This document shows positions 34,843 through 42,916 of a stretch of 64,000 nt of DNA, one piece after another. Origin of the DNA: DATARH01 sp035648415. Its GTDB lineage: Bacteria > Pseudomonadota > Alphaproteobacteria > ATCC43930 > CGMCC-115725. Both the position numbers and the translations under genes were made by a program. The notes under the pieces were generated by a model. The model had not been told where the DNA came from and ran no database searches. It saw nothing but the letters and a program-made list of their open reading frames with translations. Numbering within the stretch: the first letter of the stretch is position 1; each line of letters begins with the position of its first letter. Location of the stretch: positions 36,249-100,248 of the forward strand of contig DASRLO010000113.1 of the NCBI GenBank assembly GCA_035648415.1. Reading direction: 5' to 3'.

Positions 34843-36236
34843 GACCGCTGATCCCGCTGGTGATTTCGGGACGCGAGGTGCTGCCGCTGGTCGAGGGCGG
34901 CAAGGGCATTTCGGTGTCGAACGGCGAGAGCTCGGGCGCCTGGGCGGCGTCCGGCGCGGTCGGCACGTTTTCCGGCGTCAACGCGGACAGCTTCGACGCG
35001 GCCGGCCACGCGATCCCGCAGATCTATCACGGCCGCACCCGGCGCGAGCGCCATAACGAGCTGATCAGCTACGCGATCGCCGGCGGCATTCACCAGGCGC
35101 GGGTCGCCCACGAGCGATCGAACGGCGAGGGCCGCATCCACATGAACGTGCTGTGGGAGATGGCCGCCGCCGAACAGGTGCTGCACGGCGTGCTCGAAGG
35201 CGCGCGCGGCCTCATTCACGGCGTCACCTGCGGCGCCGGCATGCCCTACCGCATCGCCGAGATCTGCGCGCGCTACGGGGTCTACTACTACCCGATCGTC
35301 TCGTCGGCGCGCGCCTTCCGCGCCTTATGGAAGCGCGCCTACCACAAGTTCAGCGACTGGCTCGGCGGCGTCGTCTACGAAGACCCCTGGTTGGCCGGCG
35401 GCCATAACGGGCTGTCCAACAGCGAAGACCCCGCACAGCCCGAGCCGGCGCTGCCGCGGGTGCGCGAGCTGCGCAGCCTGATGACCGAGTTCGGGGTCGG
35501 CTCGACGCCGATCTTCATGGCCGGCGGCATCTGGTATTTGCGCGACTGGGCGCACTGGATCGACGATCCGGAGGTGGCGCCGGTCGCCTTCCAGTTCGGC
35601 ACCCGCCCGCTCTTGACCCAGGAAAGCCCGATCTCGGACGCCTGGAAGCGCAAGCTGCTGACGCTCAAGGAAGGCGACATCTACCTCAACCATTTCAGTC
35701 CGACCGGGTTTTATTCGTCGGCGGTGCGCAACCGGTTTCTCGACGAGCTGCAGCAGCGCGCCGAGCACCAGGTCGCCTATACCGTCGAACCGGTCGGCGA
35801 GCATGTCGCCGAGTTCCATGTCGGCGCGCGCGGCCGCTTGGTGTACCTGACCGCGCATGACCGCCAGTCGGCCGAAAGCTGGGTTCTGGAAGGCTTTACC
35901 GAGGCGCTGCGCACGCCCGATTCGACCTTGATCCTGGTAACTCCGCCGCAATCCTTTCAGATTCGCACCGACCAGATCAATTGCATGGGCTGCCTCAGCA
36001 CCTGCCAGTTTTCGAACTGGGCGCAATCCGAGGCCGGCACCACCGGCAAGAAGGCCGACCCGCGCAGCTTCTGCATCCAGAAGACCCTGCAGCAGATTTG
36101 CCATTCGGACGACGTCGAGTCGGAATTGATGTTCGCCGGGCACAACGCCTTCAGGTTCGGCTCCGACCCGTTTTACGCGAACGGCTATATTCCAACCGTG
36201 CGCGAACTGATCGACCGTCTGGTCACCGGCGATTGA
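34839..36236 (+). CDS. Nitronate monooxygenase-like flavoprotein with C-terminal cysteine cluster
   Basis: A 465-residue protein of the NAD(P)H-dependent flavin oxidoreductase / nitronate monooxygenase type, presumably a TIM barrel with FMN. Support comes from the start IPLVISGREVLPLVEGGKGISVSNG, the segment GVTCGAGMPYRIAEI and FMAGGIWYLRDWAHW. Beyond the usual barrel, residues about 380-430 contain CMGCLSTC and, further on, FCIQKTLQQICH: five cysteines that could hold an iron-sulfur cluster or metal. The start is GTG 34839 in a GTGA overlap with ugpQ; ATG 34809 is an alternative. The natural substrate is not known. Confidence 0.75.
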   Translation: MRPLIPLVISGREVLPLVEGGKGISVSNGESSGAWAASGAVGTFSGVNADSFDAAGHAIPQIYHGRTRRERHNELISYAIAGGIHQARVAHERSNGEGRIHMNVLWEMAAAEQVLHGVLEGARGLIHGVTCGAGMPYRIAEICARYGVYYYPIVSSARAFRALWKRAYHKFSDWLGGVVYEDPWLAGGHNGLSNSEDPAQPEPALPRVRELRSLMTEFGVGSTPIFMAGGIWYLRDWAHWIDDPEVAPVAFQFGTRPLLTQESPISDAWKRKLLTLKEGDIYLNHFSPTGFYSSAVRNRFLDELQQRAEHQVAYTVEPVGEHVAEFHVGARGRLVYLTAHDRQSAESWVLEGFTEALRTPDSTLILVTPPQSFQIRTDQINCMGCLSTCQFSNWAQSEAGTTGKKADPRSFCIQKTLQQICHSDDVESELMFAGHNAFRFGSDPFYANGYIPTVRELIDRLVTGD

Positions 36237-36276
36237 TCGCTGGCGATTGACCGCTGGCGATTGCCCCTGGCGATTG
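36228..36276. repeat. Short tandem repeat, GGCGATTG every 14 bp
   Basis: GGCGATTG occurs at 36228, 36242, 36256 and 36269, giving four units with period 14, 14 and 13. The first unit contains the stop codon of the flavoprotein gene; the rest fill the gap to irr. This looks like replication slippage; a role as binding-site array before irr is possible. Confidence 0.8.
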
Positions 36277-36308
36277 ACCCCCCTCGCCCCCGCTCCTATA
36301 TGTCGCCT

Positions 36309-36740
36309 ATGGATACGTCTCCGACCAACCCGTTGTCGCGGCTGCGCACCGCCGGGCTGCGGCCGACCCGGCAGCGCCTGGCGCTGGCCCGGCTGTTGTT
36401 CGACGCCGACGACCGGCACGTGACCGCCGAGCAGCTGCATGGCGAGGCAACCGCCGCGTCGATCCGGGTGTCGCTGGCGACGGTCTACAATACGTTGCAC
36501 CAGTTCACCACGGCGGGTCTGCTGCGCGAGGTCGTCGTCGAGCCGGGCCGCTCCTATTTCGACACCAACATCGACGACCATCACCATTTCTTCTGCGAGT
36601 CGACCGGGATGCTGCTCGATATTCCCGGCACCGCGGTGACCGTGGGCGCGCTGCCGTGCGCCCCGGCCGGCACCGAGATCAGCCGGGTCGATGTGATCAT
36701 CCGGGTGCGCCGGCCCGACCAGGCAACGCGCTCCATCTAA
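36309..36740 (+). CDS. irr: Iron response regulator Irr (Fur family)
   Basis: A 143-residue Fur-family regulator. The winged helix shows LRPTRQRLALARLLF and VSLATVYNTLHQFTTAGLL. The sensing region is FDTNIDDHHHFFCE, with the H-H-H typical of Irr, which binds heme and controls iron genes in alphaproteobacteria instead of Fur. ATG 36309 is used; ATG 36300, three codons up, is possible. It lies directly before rubrerythrin, whose promoter carries an Irr-box-like site, as expected for a local target. Confidence 0.9.
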   Translation: MDTSPTNPLSRLRTAGLRPTRQRLALARLLFDADDRHVTAEQLHGEATAASIRVSLATVYNTLHQFTTAGLLREVVVEPGRSYFDTNIDDHHHFFCESTGMLLDIPGTAVTVGALPCAPAGTEISRVDVIIRVRRPDQATRSI

Positions 36741-36792
36741 CTTAGAATTATTCCAAAACTCGCTTGACTCGGCGCGCTCGCGAACCCATAAA
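36741..36792 (+). promoter_or_regulatory. Irr box and promoter of rubrerythrin
   Basis: CTTAGAATTATTCCAAA at 36741-36757 matches the iron control element TTTAGAA-N3-TTCTAAA with two mismatches. A -35 (TTGACT, 36764-36769) and -10 (CATAAA, 36787-36792) follow with a 17-base spacer. The box lies upstream of the -35, a position compatible with activation as well as repression. AAGGAGAGG stands just before the rubrerythrin ATG. Confidence 0.7.
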
Positions 36793-36849
36793 GAGAGGTG
36801 GGCAACGGATCGACATCGCCCCCCGACACGACTTCAAGGAGAGGGTAGG

Positions 36850-37266
36850 ATGGCTTCCCTTAAAGGTTCCAAGACCGAAGACAATTTGAAAGCGGCCTTC
36901 GCCGGCGAGAGCCAGGCGAACCGGCGCTACCTCTATTTCGCGCAGAAGGCGGATGTCGAAGGCTACAACGACGTTTCCGCGGTGTTCCGCTCAACCGCCG
37001 AAGGCGAGACCGGCCACGCGCACGGCCACCTCGAATATCTCGAGGAGAGCGGCGATCCAGCGACCGGGCTGCCGATCGGCGAGACCTCGAACAATCTGAA
37101 GGCCGCCGTCGCCGGCGAAACGCATGAATACACCGACATGTATCCCGGCATGGCGCGTACCGCCCGCGAGGAAGGCTTCGACGAGATCGCGGACTGGTTC
37201 GAGACGCTGGCAAAGGCCGAGCGCTCCCATGCCGGCCGCTTCCAGCGAGCGCTCGACACGCTCTGA
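36850..37266 (+). CDS. Rubrerythrin, diiron domain only
   Basis: A 138-residue rubrerythrin that would reduce hydrogen peroxide at a non-heme diiron site. The four-helix ferritin-like fold carries its ligands in AFAGESQANRRYLYFAQ, EGETGHAHGH, AVAGETHEY and KAERSHAGRF. The C-terminal rubredoxin domain of classical rubrerythrins is absent, so electrons must come from another protein, possibly the Fe-S protein encoded next. AAGGAGAGG precedes ATG 36850, and an Irr box stands in the promoter. Confidence 0.93.
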   Translation: MASLKGSKTEDNLKAAFAGESQANRRYLYFAQKADVEGYNDVSAVFRSTAEGETGHAHGHLEYLEESGDPATGLPIGETSNNLKAAVAGETHEYTDMYPGMARTAREEGFDEIADWFETLAKAERSHAGRFQRALDTL

Positions 37267-37356
37267 TCGAGACGTTTTTCCCGCCGACGGGAGGGCGCGG
37301 GAGCCGATCTCTCGCGCCCTTCGTATTACTGCTTCGGGCATGCAGAAGAGGTGGCC

Positions 37357-38730
37357 ATGCGAGAAGGCAGCCTGGAGGCGCCGACCCGCCATGTGATCGC
37401 GTGGGAAGACCCCGACTTCGTCGATCGGCAAAAGACCGAGGCGGAAATGTCGCGGGTGTTCGACATCTGCCACACCTGCCGGCGATGCTTCAATTTGTGC
37501 GATTCGTTCCCGCGGCTGTTCGACCTGATCGACAATTCGCCGACCGGCGAGCTCGACGCGGTGCCAAAGGCCGAATACCGCCAGGTCGCGGACGCCTGCA
37601 CGCTGTGCGACATGTGCTTTATGACGAAGTGTCCCTACGTGCCGCCGCATGAGTTCAATGTCGACTTCCCGCATCTGATGCTGCGCTACCGCGCGGTCGA
37701 GCATGAGGAAGGCCGCGCGACCTTCGGCCAGCGCGAGCTGATCAAAACCGACCGCAACGGCAGGCTCGCCGGCAAGGTTGCCCCGCTGGCGAATTGGGCC
37801 AGCGACCGGCACAACGGGCTGACCCGCCCGATCATGGAAAAGATCGCCGGGCTCGACCGCAACGCCGCCCTGCCGGAATACCATGGCCGCACCTTCGCGA
37901 TGCGCGCCAAGCGTTCGGCGCCGCCGGTCAACCGCGACGCGCCCGGCTTCGGACGCAAGGCGGTGCTCTACGCGACCTGCTTCGTCAATTACAACAATCC
38001 CACGATCGGCGAGGCGGCCCAGGCGGTGCTCGCCAGGAACGGCGTCGAGACCGAAGTCGTCTACCCGCAATGCTGCGGCATGCCGCAATTGGAAGCGGGC
38101 GACCTCGCCGCGGTGGCGGCGGCGGCGAAAGGCGTCTCGACCGCGCTCGAGCCGTGGATCGACAAGGGCTACGACGTGATCGCGCTGGTCCCCTCCTGCG
38201 CGCTGATGCTGAAGTTCGAGTGGCCACTGATCGTGCCCAACGACGCGGCGGTCGAAAAGCTCGCCGCGGCGACGTTCGATATCAGCGAGTACGTCGTCCA
38301 GTTGTCGAAGGACAAGGGTCTGGCGCCGGGTTTGGCGCCGCTCGGCGGCGGGGTGACGCTGCACATCGCTTGCCATGCGCGCGCGCAGAACATGGGCCAG
38401 AAGGCGACCGAGATGATGCGCCTCGTTCCCGATACGCCGATCAAGGTCATCGAACGCTGTTCCGGCCACGGCGGCTCGTGGGGCGTGATGAAAGGGAATT
38501 TCGAGACCGCGATCAAGCTCGGGAGGCCTGTCGCCCGACAGGCGTTAAACGAGAAGCAGCCCTTTGTCGCATCGGAATGCCCGCTGGCGGCGATGCACAT
38601 CCTGCAGGGCATGGAGTTGACGGCCAACAACGGCAATGTGCCCGATCGCTCGCACCATCCGATCGAGTTGCTCGCCCGCGCCTATGGCATCGCCTTCGAC
38701 GGCGCGGCGACGGCGGGAAGGCAAGAATGA
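37357..38730 (+). CDS. Fe-S oxidoreductase, GlpC/HdrD-like
   Basis: A 457-residue soluble protein with two ferredoxin-type [4Fe-4S] motifs near the N-terminus (CHTCRRCFNLCDSFP and CTLCDMCFMTKCP) and two CCG-type domains further on (YPQCCGMPQLEAG; ERCSGHGGSWG). This is the GlpC / heterodisulfide-reductase D layout of electron-transfer proteins. Its constant company with rubrerythrin and DUF3501 suggests that it feeds electrons to rubrerythrin; this is inference from context. ATG 37357 follows GAGGTGGCC. Its stop overlaps the next start (ATGA). Confidence 0.88.
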   Translation: MREGSLEAPTRHVIAWEDPDFVDRQKTEAEMSRVFDICHTCRRCFNLCDSFPRLFDLIDNSPTGELDAVPKAEYRQVADACTLCDMCFMTKCPYVPPHEFNVDFPHLMLRYRAVEHEEGRATFGQRELIKTDRNGRLAGKVAPLANWASDRHNGLTRPIMEKIAGLDRNAALPEYHGRTFAMRAKRSAPPVNRDAPGFGRKAVLYATCFVNYNNPTIGEAAQAVLARNGVETEVVYPQCCGMPQLEAGDLAAVAAAAKGVSTALEPWIDKGYDVIALVPSCALMLKFEWPLIVPNDAAVEKLAAATFDISEYVVQLSKDKGLAPGLAPLGGGVTLHIACHARAQNMGQKATEMMRLVPDTPIKVIERCSGHGGSWGVMKGNFETAIKLGRPVARQALNEKQPFVASECPLAAMHILQGMELTANNGNVPDRSHHPIELLARAYGIAFDGAATAGRQE

Positions 38731-39341
38731 GTACAGCAATGAGTACCGGGACCCCAGAGAAGCGGAAATTGACCCGCGACGACATCCTGGCGACCGCCGA
38801 TTACGGCAAGATCCGGCGCGAGCGGCGACAGGCGACCAGCGAACTGAAGAGGCGCCGGCGCGTCGAAGTCGGCCCGTTCGCGACCTTTTATTTCGAGAAT
38901 TACGCCACGATGTGGCAGCAAGTCCACGAAATGCTCTATGTCGAAAAGGGCGGGGAGGCTCAAATCGAAGATGAGCTTGCCGCCTATAACCCGATGATTC
39001 CCCAGGGCAGCGAGCTCGTGGCCACCGTCATGCTGGAGATCGACGAACCGGCGCGGCGCGCCACCGTGCTCGCACGGCTCGGGGGCATCGAGGACCGTTT
39101 TTTTCTCGAGTTCGAGGGCGAACGCATCGCCGGCAAGCCCGATCTCAGCCGCGAGAACACCAGTCCGGACGGCAAGGCGTCGTCGGTGCAATTCGTCTGG
39201 TTTCCGTTCACCTCCATCCAGGCCGCTCGTTTCAAAGCGCACGGCGTCCGCGTCGTCGTCGGGTCCGACCACCCCAACTACGCGCATATGGCGGTGATGC
39301 CGGAGCCGGTGCGCGCCGCCCTGGCGGAGGATTTCGATTAG
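38727..39341 (+). CDS. DUF3501 family protein
   Basis: A 204-residue soluble protein of DUF3501, recognised by the start KRKLTRDDILATADYGKIR, the central YATMWQQVHEMLYVE and the end VRVVVGSDHPNYAHMA. The function is unknown, but it is regularly encoded after rubrerythrin and the GlpC-like protein, as here. It overlaps the Fe-S gene in an ATGA junction. Another ATG five codons in is possible. Confidence 0.85.
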   Translation: MSTAMSTGTPEKRKLTRDDILATADYGKIRRERRQATSELKRRRRVEVGPFATFYFENYATMWQQVHEMLYVEKGGEAQIEDELAAYNPMIPQGSELVATVMLEIDEPARRATVLARLGGIEDRFFLEFEGERIAGKPDLSRENTSPDGKASSVQFVWFPFTSIQAARFKAHGVRVVVGSDHPNYAHMAVMPEPVRAALAEDFD

Positions 39342-39373
39342 AGCGGCTGAAGTTGATCATCCCCGACATCGTC

Positions 39374-39430
39374 ATCACCGGGCTTGTCCCGGTGATCCAC
39401 GTCATGGCTGGGACACGCCCGGCCATGACG
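39374..39430. repeat. Dispersed REP-like double palindrome
   Basis: Two adjoining stems: ATCACCGGG (39374-39382) with CCCGGTGAT (39388-39396), and CGTCATGGC (39400-39408) with GCCATGACG (39422-39430). The wording is that of a repeat scattered between genes of many alphaproteobacteria. It lies between convergent genes, where such elements often serve to stop transcription or protect RNA ends. Confidence 0.75.
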
Positions 39431-39470
39431 AAAGAGGGTTGCCGCTTCGACACGAACGTAAGGCGCCTTG

Positions 39471-39530
39471 CCCTATTCGCCTTCCTTCGCCGGTGGCGCG
39501 AGATCGCTCGACGCAGCAGGGCGAATAGGG
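39471..39530. terminator. Inverted repeat between convergent genes
   Basis: CCCTATTCGCC (39471-39481) is matched by GGCGAATAGGG (39520-39530), an 11-pair stem around 38 bases, between the DUF3501 gene and the convergent SH3 gene. There is no U-run, so a terminator role is only plausible. Confidence 0.35.
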
Positions 39531-39544
39531 GGCTCGGGTGAGAG

Positions 39545-40054
39545 CTACGGCACGGCCTCGGTCGGGTAGACACCCCAGATGTTCGAGCGCTCGACCCAGC
39601 CGGTGACGTCGCCCGCCACGATGCGGCACCAACCGCCGCGGCACTCGTCGAGCCGCGCCACGACCCCCGGCTCGGCTCGGGCGACGAGCGCGGCCGCGAG
39701 GTCCGGCGCGGTTCGCAGGGCGCGCACGCCCCCGATGACGATCACTTCCCGCCGTCCGGCGACCATTTTCTCGTGCACCCAGCCCTCGGTGCCTGCCCAG
39801 TCGCGAACGCGCCGCCAATGGTCGAACTGGGCGACCACCTCGACCGGCCAGTCCTTGCGGACATAGACCCACTCGACCGGATAACGGTCGCCGGGTCCGG
39901 CGCGCAAATTGACCTTGTCGGAATGCAGGCTGGCGAAATGCGGCAACGGCGCCTCGGCGCCACCCACCGCGGCGGCAATCGCTTCCCACCAAACCCCGGA
40001 TGCGAGCGCAAGCCCAAGGCCGGCGACCGCCCTCACCCACTTTCTTCGGGCCAT
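39545..40054 (-). CDS. Exported protein with two SH3b domains
   Basis: A 169-residue secreted protein: a basic N-terminus and hydrophobic segment (AVAGLGLALASGVWWEAIAAA) form the signal peptide. Two bacterial SH3 repeats follow (VNLRAGPGDRYPVEWVYV... GWVHEKMV, then LRTAPDLAAALVARAEPGVVA... GWVERSNIWGVYP). Such proteins bind cell-wall peptides or partner enzymes in the periplasm. The start ATG 40054 was chosen over 40081 because GGGGGGAATC precedes it. Confidence 0.85.
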   Translation of the reverse strand: MARRKWVRAVAGLGLALASGVWWEAIAAAVGGAEAPLPHFASLHSDKVNLRAGPGDRYPVEWVYVRKDWPVEVVAQFDHWRRVRDWAGTEGWVHEKMVAGRREVIVIGGVRALRTAPDLAAALVARAEPGVVARLDECRGGWCRIVAGDVTGWVERSNIWGVYPTEAVP

Positions 40055-40142
40055 GATTCCCCCCGGGCCCCTCTCGCGCACGGATATGGCGCGCGCCGGC
40101 CGGCGGTCAAGCCCGGTGTGGATTATCGAGTCGCAACAACAA

Positions 40143-40922
40143 CTAAGCCGGGATGGCGAGCGCTCCGGTATGGCAGGCCGGGCAGTCCGGATCCTTGCCG
40201 ATTCGGATGCGGTGGAAGCGCACGCGCAATGCGTCGTAGATCAGCAGCGTGCCGTCGAGGCTCTCGCCGAGGCCGAGCAACTCCTTTAGCACCTCGACGG
40301 CCTGCAGGGTGCCGAGCACCCCGGCGACGGCGCCGAGGATGCCGGCCTCTTCGCAGCGCGGCACCGTGTCGGGCGGCGGCGGCTCGCGGAAGAGACAGCG
40401 GTAACAGGGGTGGCCATCGCCCAAATACGGCTTGAATGTCGACAGCTGCCCCTCGAACGGCGACAGCGCCGCCGCGACCAGCGGCTTCTGCAGCCGGGCG
40501 CAGAGATCGCTGAGGAGATAGCGGGTGGCGAAATTGTCGCTGCCGTCGGCGACGAGATCGTAGCGCGCGATCAGCGCCTCGGCGTTGTCGGGGCCGAGCC
40601 GCAGCGGGTAGGTCTCGATCCGCACGCCGTCGTTGATCCGCGCCAAGGTCTCCGCGGCGCTCTCGACCTTGAGGTCGCCGACCCGCCGGGTCGCATGGAC
40701 GATCTGGCGCTGCAAATTGGTGATGTCGACCCGGTCGTCGTCGACAATGCCGATCGTGCCGACCCCGGCCGCCGCCAAATACATCAGCAGCGGCGAGCCA
40801 AGCCCGCCGGCGCCGATCACCAGCACCCGCGACCGCAGCAGCTTTTCCTGCCCCTCCTCGCCCACTTCGTCGAGGATCAGGTGGCGGGCGTAGCGCCGGA
40901 ATTGGTCTTCGCTCAGTTCCAC
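40143..40922 (-). CDS. moeB: MoeB/ThiF-type sulfur-carrier adenylyltransferase
   Basis: An E1-like enzyme that adenylates the C-terminal glycine of a sulfur-carrier protein such as MoaD or ThiS. The 259-residue protein has the nucleotide loop GAGGLGSPLLMYLAAAGVG, the block DDDRVDITNLQRQIVH and two zinc-binding pairs, CYRC and CPAC. GTG 40922 follows AAGGGG by eight bases and was preferred over TTG 40928. It lies 12 bases behind cysK, so it is co-transcribed; a role in cofactor or cysteine-related sulfur transfer is likely. Confidence 0.88.
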   Translation of the reverse strand: MELSEDQFRRYARHLILDEVGEEGQEKLLRSRVLVIGAGGLGSPLLMYLAAAGVGTIGIVDDDRVDITNLQRQIVHATRRVGDLKVESAAETLARINDGVRIETYPLRLGPDNAEALIARYDLVADGSDNFATRYLLSDLCARLQKPLVAAALSPFEGQLSTFKPYLGDGHPCYRCLFREPPPPDTVPRCEEAGILGAVAGVLGTLQAVEVLKELLGLGESLDGTLLIYDALRVRFHRIRIGKDPDCPACHTGALAIPA

Positions 40923-40934
40923 GGGCAAAGCCCC

Positions 40935-41909
40935 TTACAGACCGTCGAACAGCGGGGTCGAGAGATAACGCTCGGCGAAATCGGGCAGCACGACGACGAT
41001 CGTCTTGCCCTTCATCTCGGGCCGTGCGCCGATTTCCAGCCCCGCGGCCAAGGCCGCGCCGGCGGAAATGCCGACCGCCACGCCCTCCAGCTGCGCCGCC
41101 TTGCGCGACGCCTGGAGCGCGGTGCCGAAGCCGATGCAGACGATCTCGTCGATCATCGCCGTGTCGAGAATGCTGGGGATGAACCCGGCGCCGATGCCCT
41201 GGATGCGGTTGGGGCCGGGCGGACGGCCAGAGAGGACCGCGCTGTCCTCGGGCTCGACCGCGACCATGCGCAGACCGGGCTTTTTCGCCTTCAGCACCGA
41301 GCCGACGCCGGTCAACGTGCCGCCGGTCCCGACCGCGCTGACCACGACATCGACCGCGCCGGCGGTATCCTTCCAGATCTCCTCGGCCGTGGTGCGGCGG
41401 TGGATGTCCGCGTTCGCCGGGTTGTCGAATTGCTGCGGCATGATCGCGTCGGGGAGGCTGGCGACGATCTCCTCGGCGCGCGCAATGGCGCCGCGCATGC
41501 CCTGGGAGGACGGCGTGAGCTCCAGTTCGGCGCCGAGCAGCAGCAGCATCTTGCGGCGCTCGATCGACATGCTCTCGGGCATCGTCAGGATCAGCCGGTA
41601 ACCCTTGGCGGCGCAGGCGAAAGCCAGCGCGATCCCGGTATTCCCCGAGGTCGGCTCGACCAGCACCGTGCTCGGCCCGATCCGTCCGTCCCGCTCGCCG
41701 GCCTCGATCATCGCCAGCCCGATCCGGTCCTTGACCGAGCACAATGGGTTGAAGAACTCGCACTTGCCGAGAATATCGGCCTCAACACCCGCATCGGCGG
41801 CGAGCCGCGAAAGCCGCACCAGCGGCGTCGCGCCGATCGTTTCGAGAATGCTGTCGTAGACGTGACCGCGGAATTCGCCCCGCACCGCTGTCGTCATGCC
41901 GGTGTCCAT
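40935..41909 (-). CDS. cysK: Cysteine synthase A
   Basis: O-acetylserine sulfhydrylase making cysteine from O-acetylserine and sulfide. The 324-residue PLP enzyme has the Schiff-base lysine in NPLCSVKDRIGLAMIE, the substrate loop EPTSGNTGIALA, and the phosphate-binding VGTGGTLTGVG. ATG 41909 is used; the open frame to 41999 encodes an unlikely N-terminus, and ATG 41897 is a close alternative. It leads the moeB operon and is divergent from the TauD-like gene. Confidence 0.92.
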   Translation of the reverse strand: MDTGMTTAVRGEFRGHVYDSILETIGATPLVRLSRLAADAGVEADILGKCEFFNPLCSVKDRIGLAMIEAGERDGRIGPSTVLVEPTSGNTGIALAFACAAKGYRLILTMPESMSIERRKMLLLLGAELELTPSSQGMRGAIARAEEIVASLPDAIMPQQFDNPANADIHRRTTAEEIWKDTAGAVDVVVSAVGTGGTLTGVGSVLKAKKPGLRMVAVEPEDSAVLSGRPPGPNRIQGIGAGFIPSILDTAMIDEIVCIGFGTALQASRKAAQLEGVAVGISAGAALAAGLEIGARPEMKGKTIVVVLPDFAERYLSTPLFDGL

Positions 41910-42062
41910 GCGCCGCCCTTTGTCGTGCTTGACCAATGATGTAAGCGCGCCCGCGGCGTGCCGCAACGCGAAAGCAACGGCCGCCTGCGCCAAACGCAAA
42001 CCTTGGCCGATGGATTTGGCCGACTGCCAAGCCTAGAGTTCCGGCGCACCGGAGGAACCGCC

Positions 42063-42908
42063 ATGTCGATCGAAATCATCCCGACCGGAAGCGCGCTCGG
42101 CGCCGAGATTCGCGGCGTCGATCTGGCGCAGCCGCTCGGCGACAATGTCTTCGCCCTCGTCGAGCGCGCCTTCGACGAGCATGGCGTGATCTTTTTCCGC
42201 GATCAACGGATCGCGTCGCCGCAGCAGGTCGCCTTCACCCGCCGGTTCGGCGAGATCGAGTACAACATCTTCGGCGAGCGCTGGAGCGTCGAGGGCAGCC
42301 CGGAGATCGTCGTCGTGTCGAACGTCACCGCGGACGGCAAGCCGATCGGCATCCGCCGCGCCGGCGAGAACTGGCATTCCGACATGTGCTACACGGCCCG
42401 GCCGCCGCGCGGCACGATGCTCTACGCCCACGAAATCCCGGACCTCCACGGCCTGCCGCTCGGCGACACCGAGTTCGCAAGCGCCGCTTCCGCTTGGGAC
42501 GCTCTCCCCGACGCCTTGAAGGAGCGGATCGCCGGGCGCCGCGCGGTGTTCGACTTCGCCGGCCGCAAGCGCGCCCTCGCGCCGACCCGGTCCGAGATCG
42601 AGCGCAACCCGCCGGTCACCCATCCGATCGTCCGCACGCATCCCCGCACAGGCCGCAAATGCCTCTACGTCATGCGCGACGACTGCACCGGCATCGAAGG
42701 GGTGGAGGCGGAGGAAGCCGAATTGATGATCGCCGCGCTCGCCGACCATATCGTCAAGCCTGCCTTCATCTATCGGCATCAATGGCGGCCGGGCGATTTG
42801 CTGATGTGGGACAATTGCACGGTGCAGCACCGGGCGGTCCAGGACTACGATTTGCCGCTGCGGCGGATGATGCACCGCACGACGATGGGCGGCTTCGCGC
42901 CGGTTTAA
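42063..42908 (+). CDS. TauD/TfdA family dioxygenase
   Basis: A 281-residue Fe(II)/2-oxoglutarate-dependent dioxygenase. The iron ligands are His and Asp in ENWHSDMCY, and a late His in TVQHRAVQDYD; the Arg in RRMMHRTT binds 2-oxoglutarate. TauD-like enzymes release sulfite from taurine or attack other small acids. The neighbouring cysteine synthase makes a sulfonate substrate attractive, but TfdA-like specificities cannot be excluded. ATG 42063 follows GGAGGAA. Confidence 0.88.
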   Translation: MSIEIIPTGSALGAEIRGVDLAQPLGDNVFALVERAFDEHGVIFFRDQRIASPQQVAFTRRFGEIEYNIFGERWSVEGSPEIVVVSNVTADGKPIGIRRAGENWHSDMCYTARPPRGTMLYAHEIPDLHGLPLGDTEFASAASAWDALPDALKERIAGRRAVFDFAGRKRALAPTRSEIERNPPVTHPIVRTHPRTGRKCLYVMRDDCTGIEGVEAEEAELMIAALADHIVKPAFIYRHQWRPGDLLMWDNCTVQHRAVQDYDLPLRRMMHRTTMGGFAPV

Positions 42909-42916
42909 ACGCCGCC

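Noticed and set aside
36228..36276. CRISPR-like array
   Set aside because: Units are eight bases with six-base spacers, far too short, and no cas genes are present.
37267..37356. Rubredoxin domain or separate rubredoxin gene after rubrerythrin
   Set aside because: No C-x2-C-G pair of rubredoxin occurs in the gap or in the rubrerythrin C-terminus.
39342..39544. Small coding frame between DUF3501 and the SH3 gene
   Set aside because: The stretch is made of palindromic repeats; the translation has no domain or ribosome binding site.
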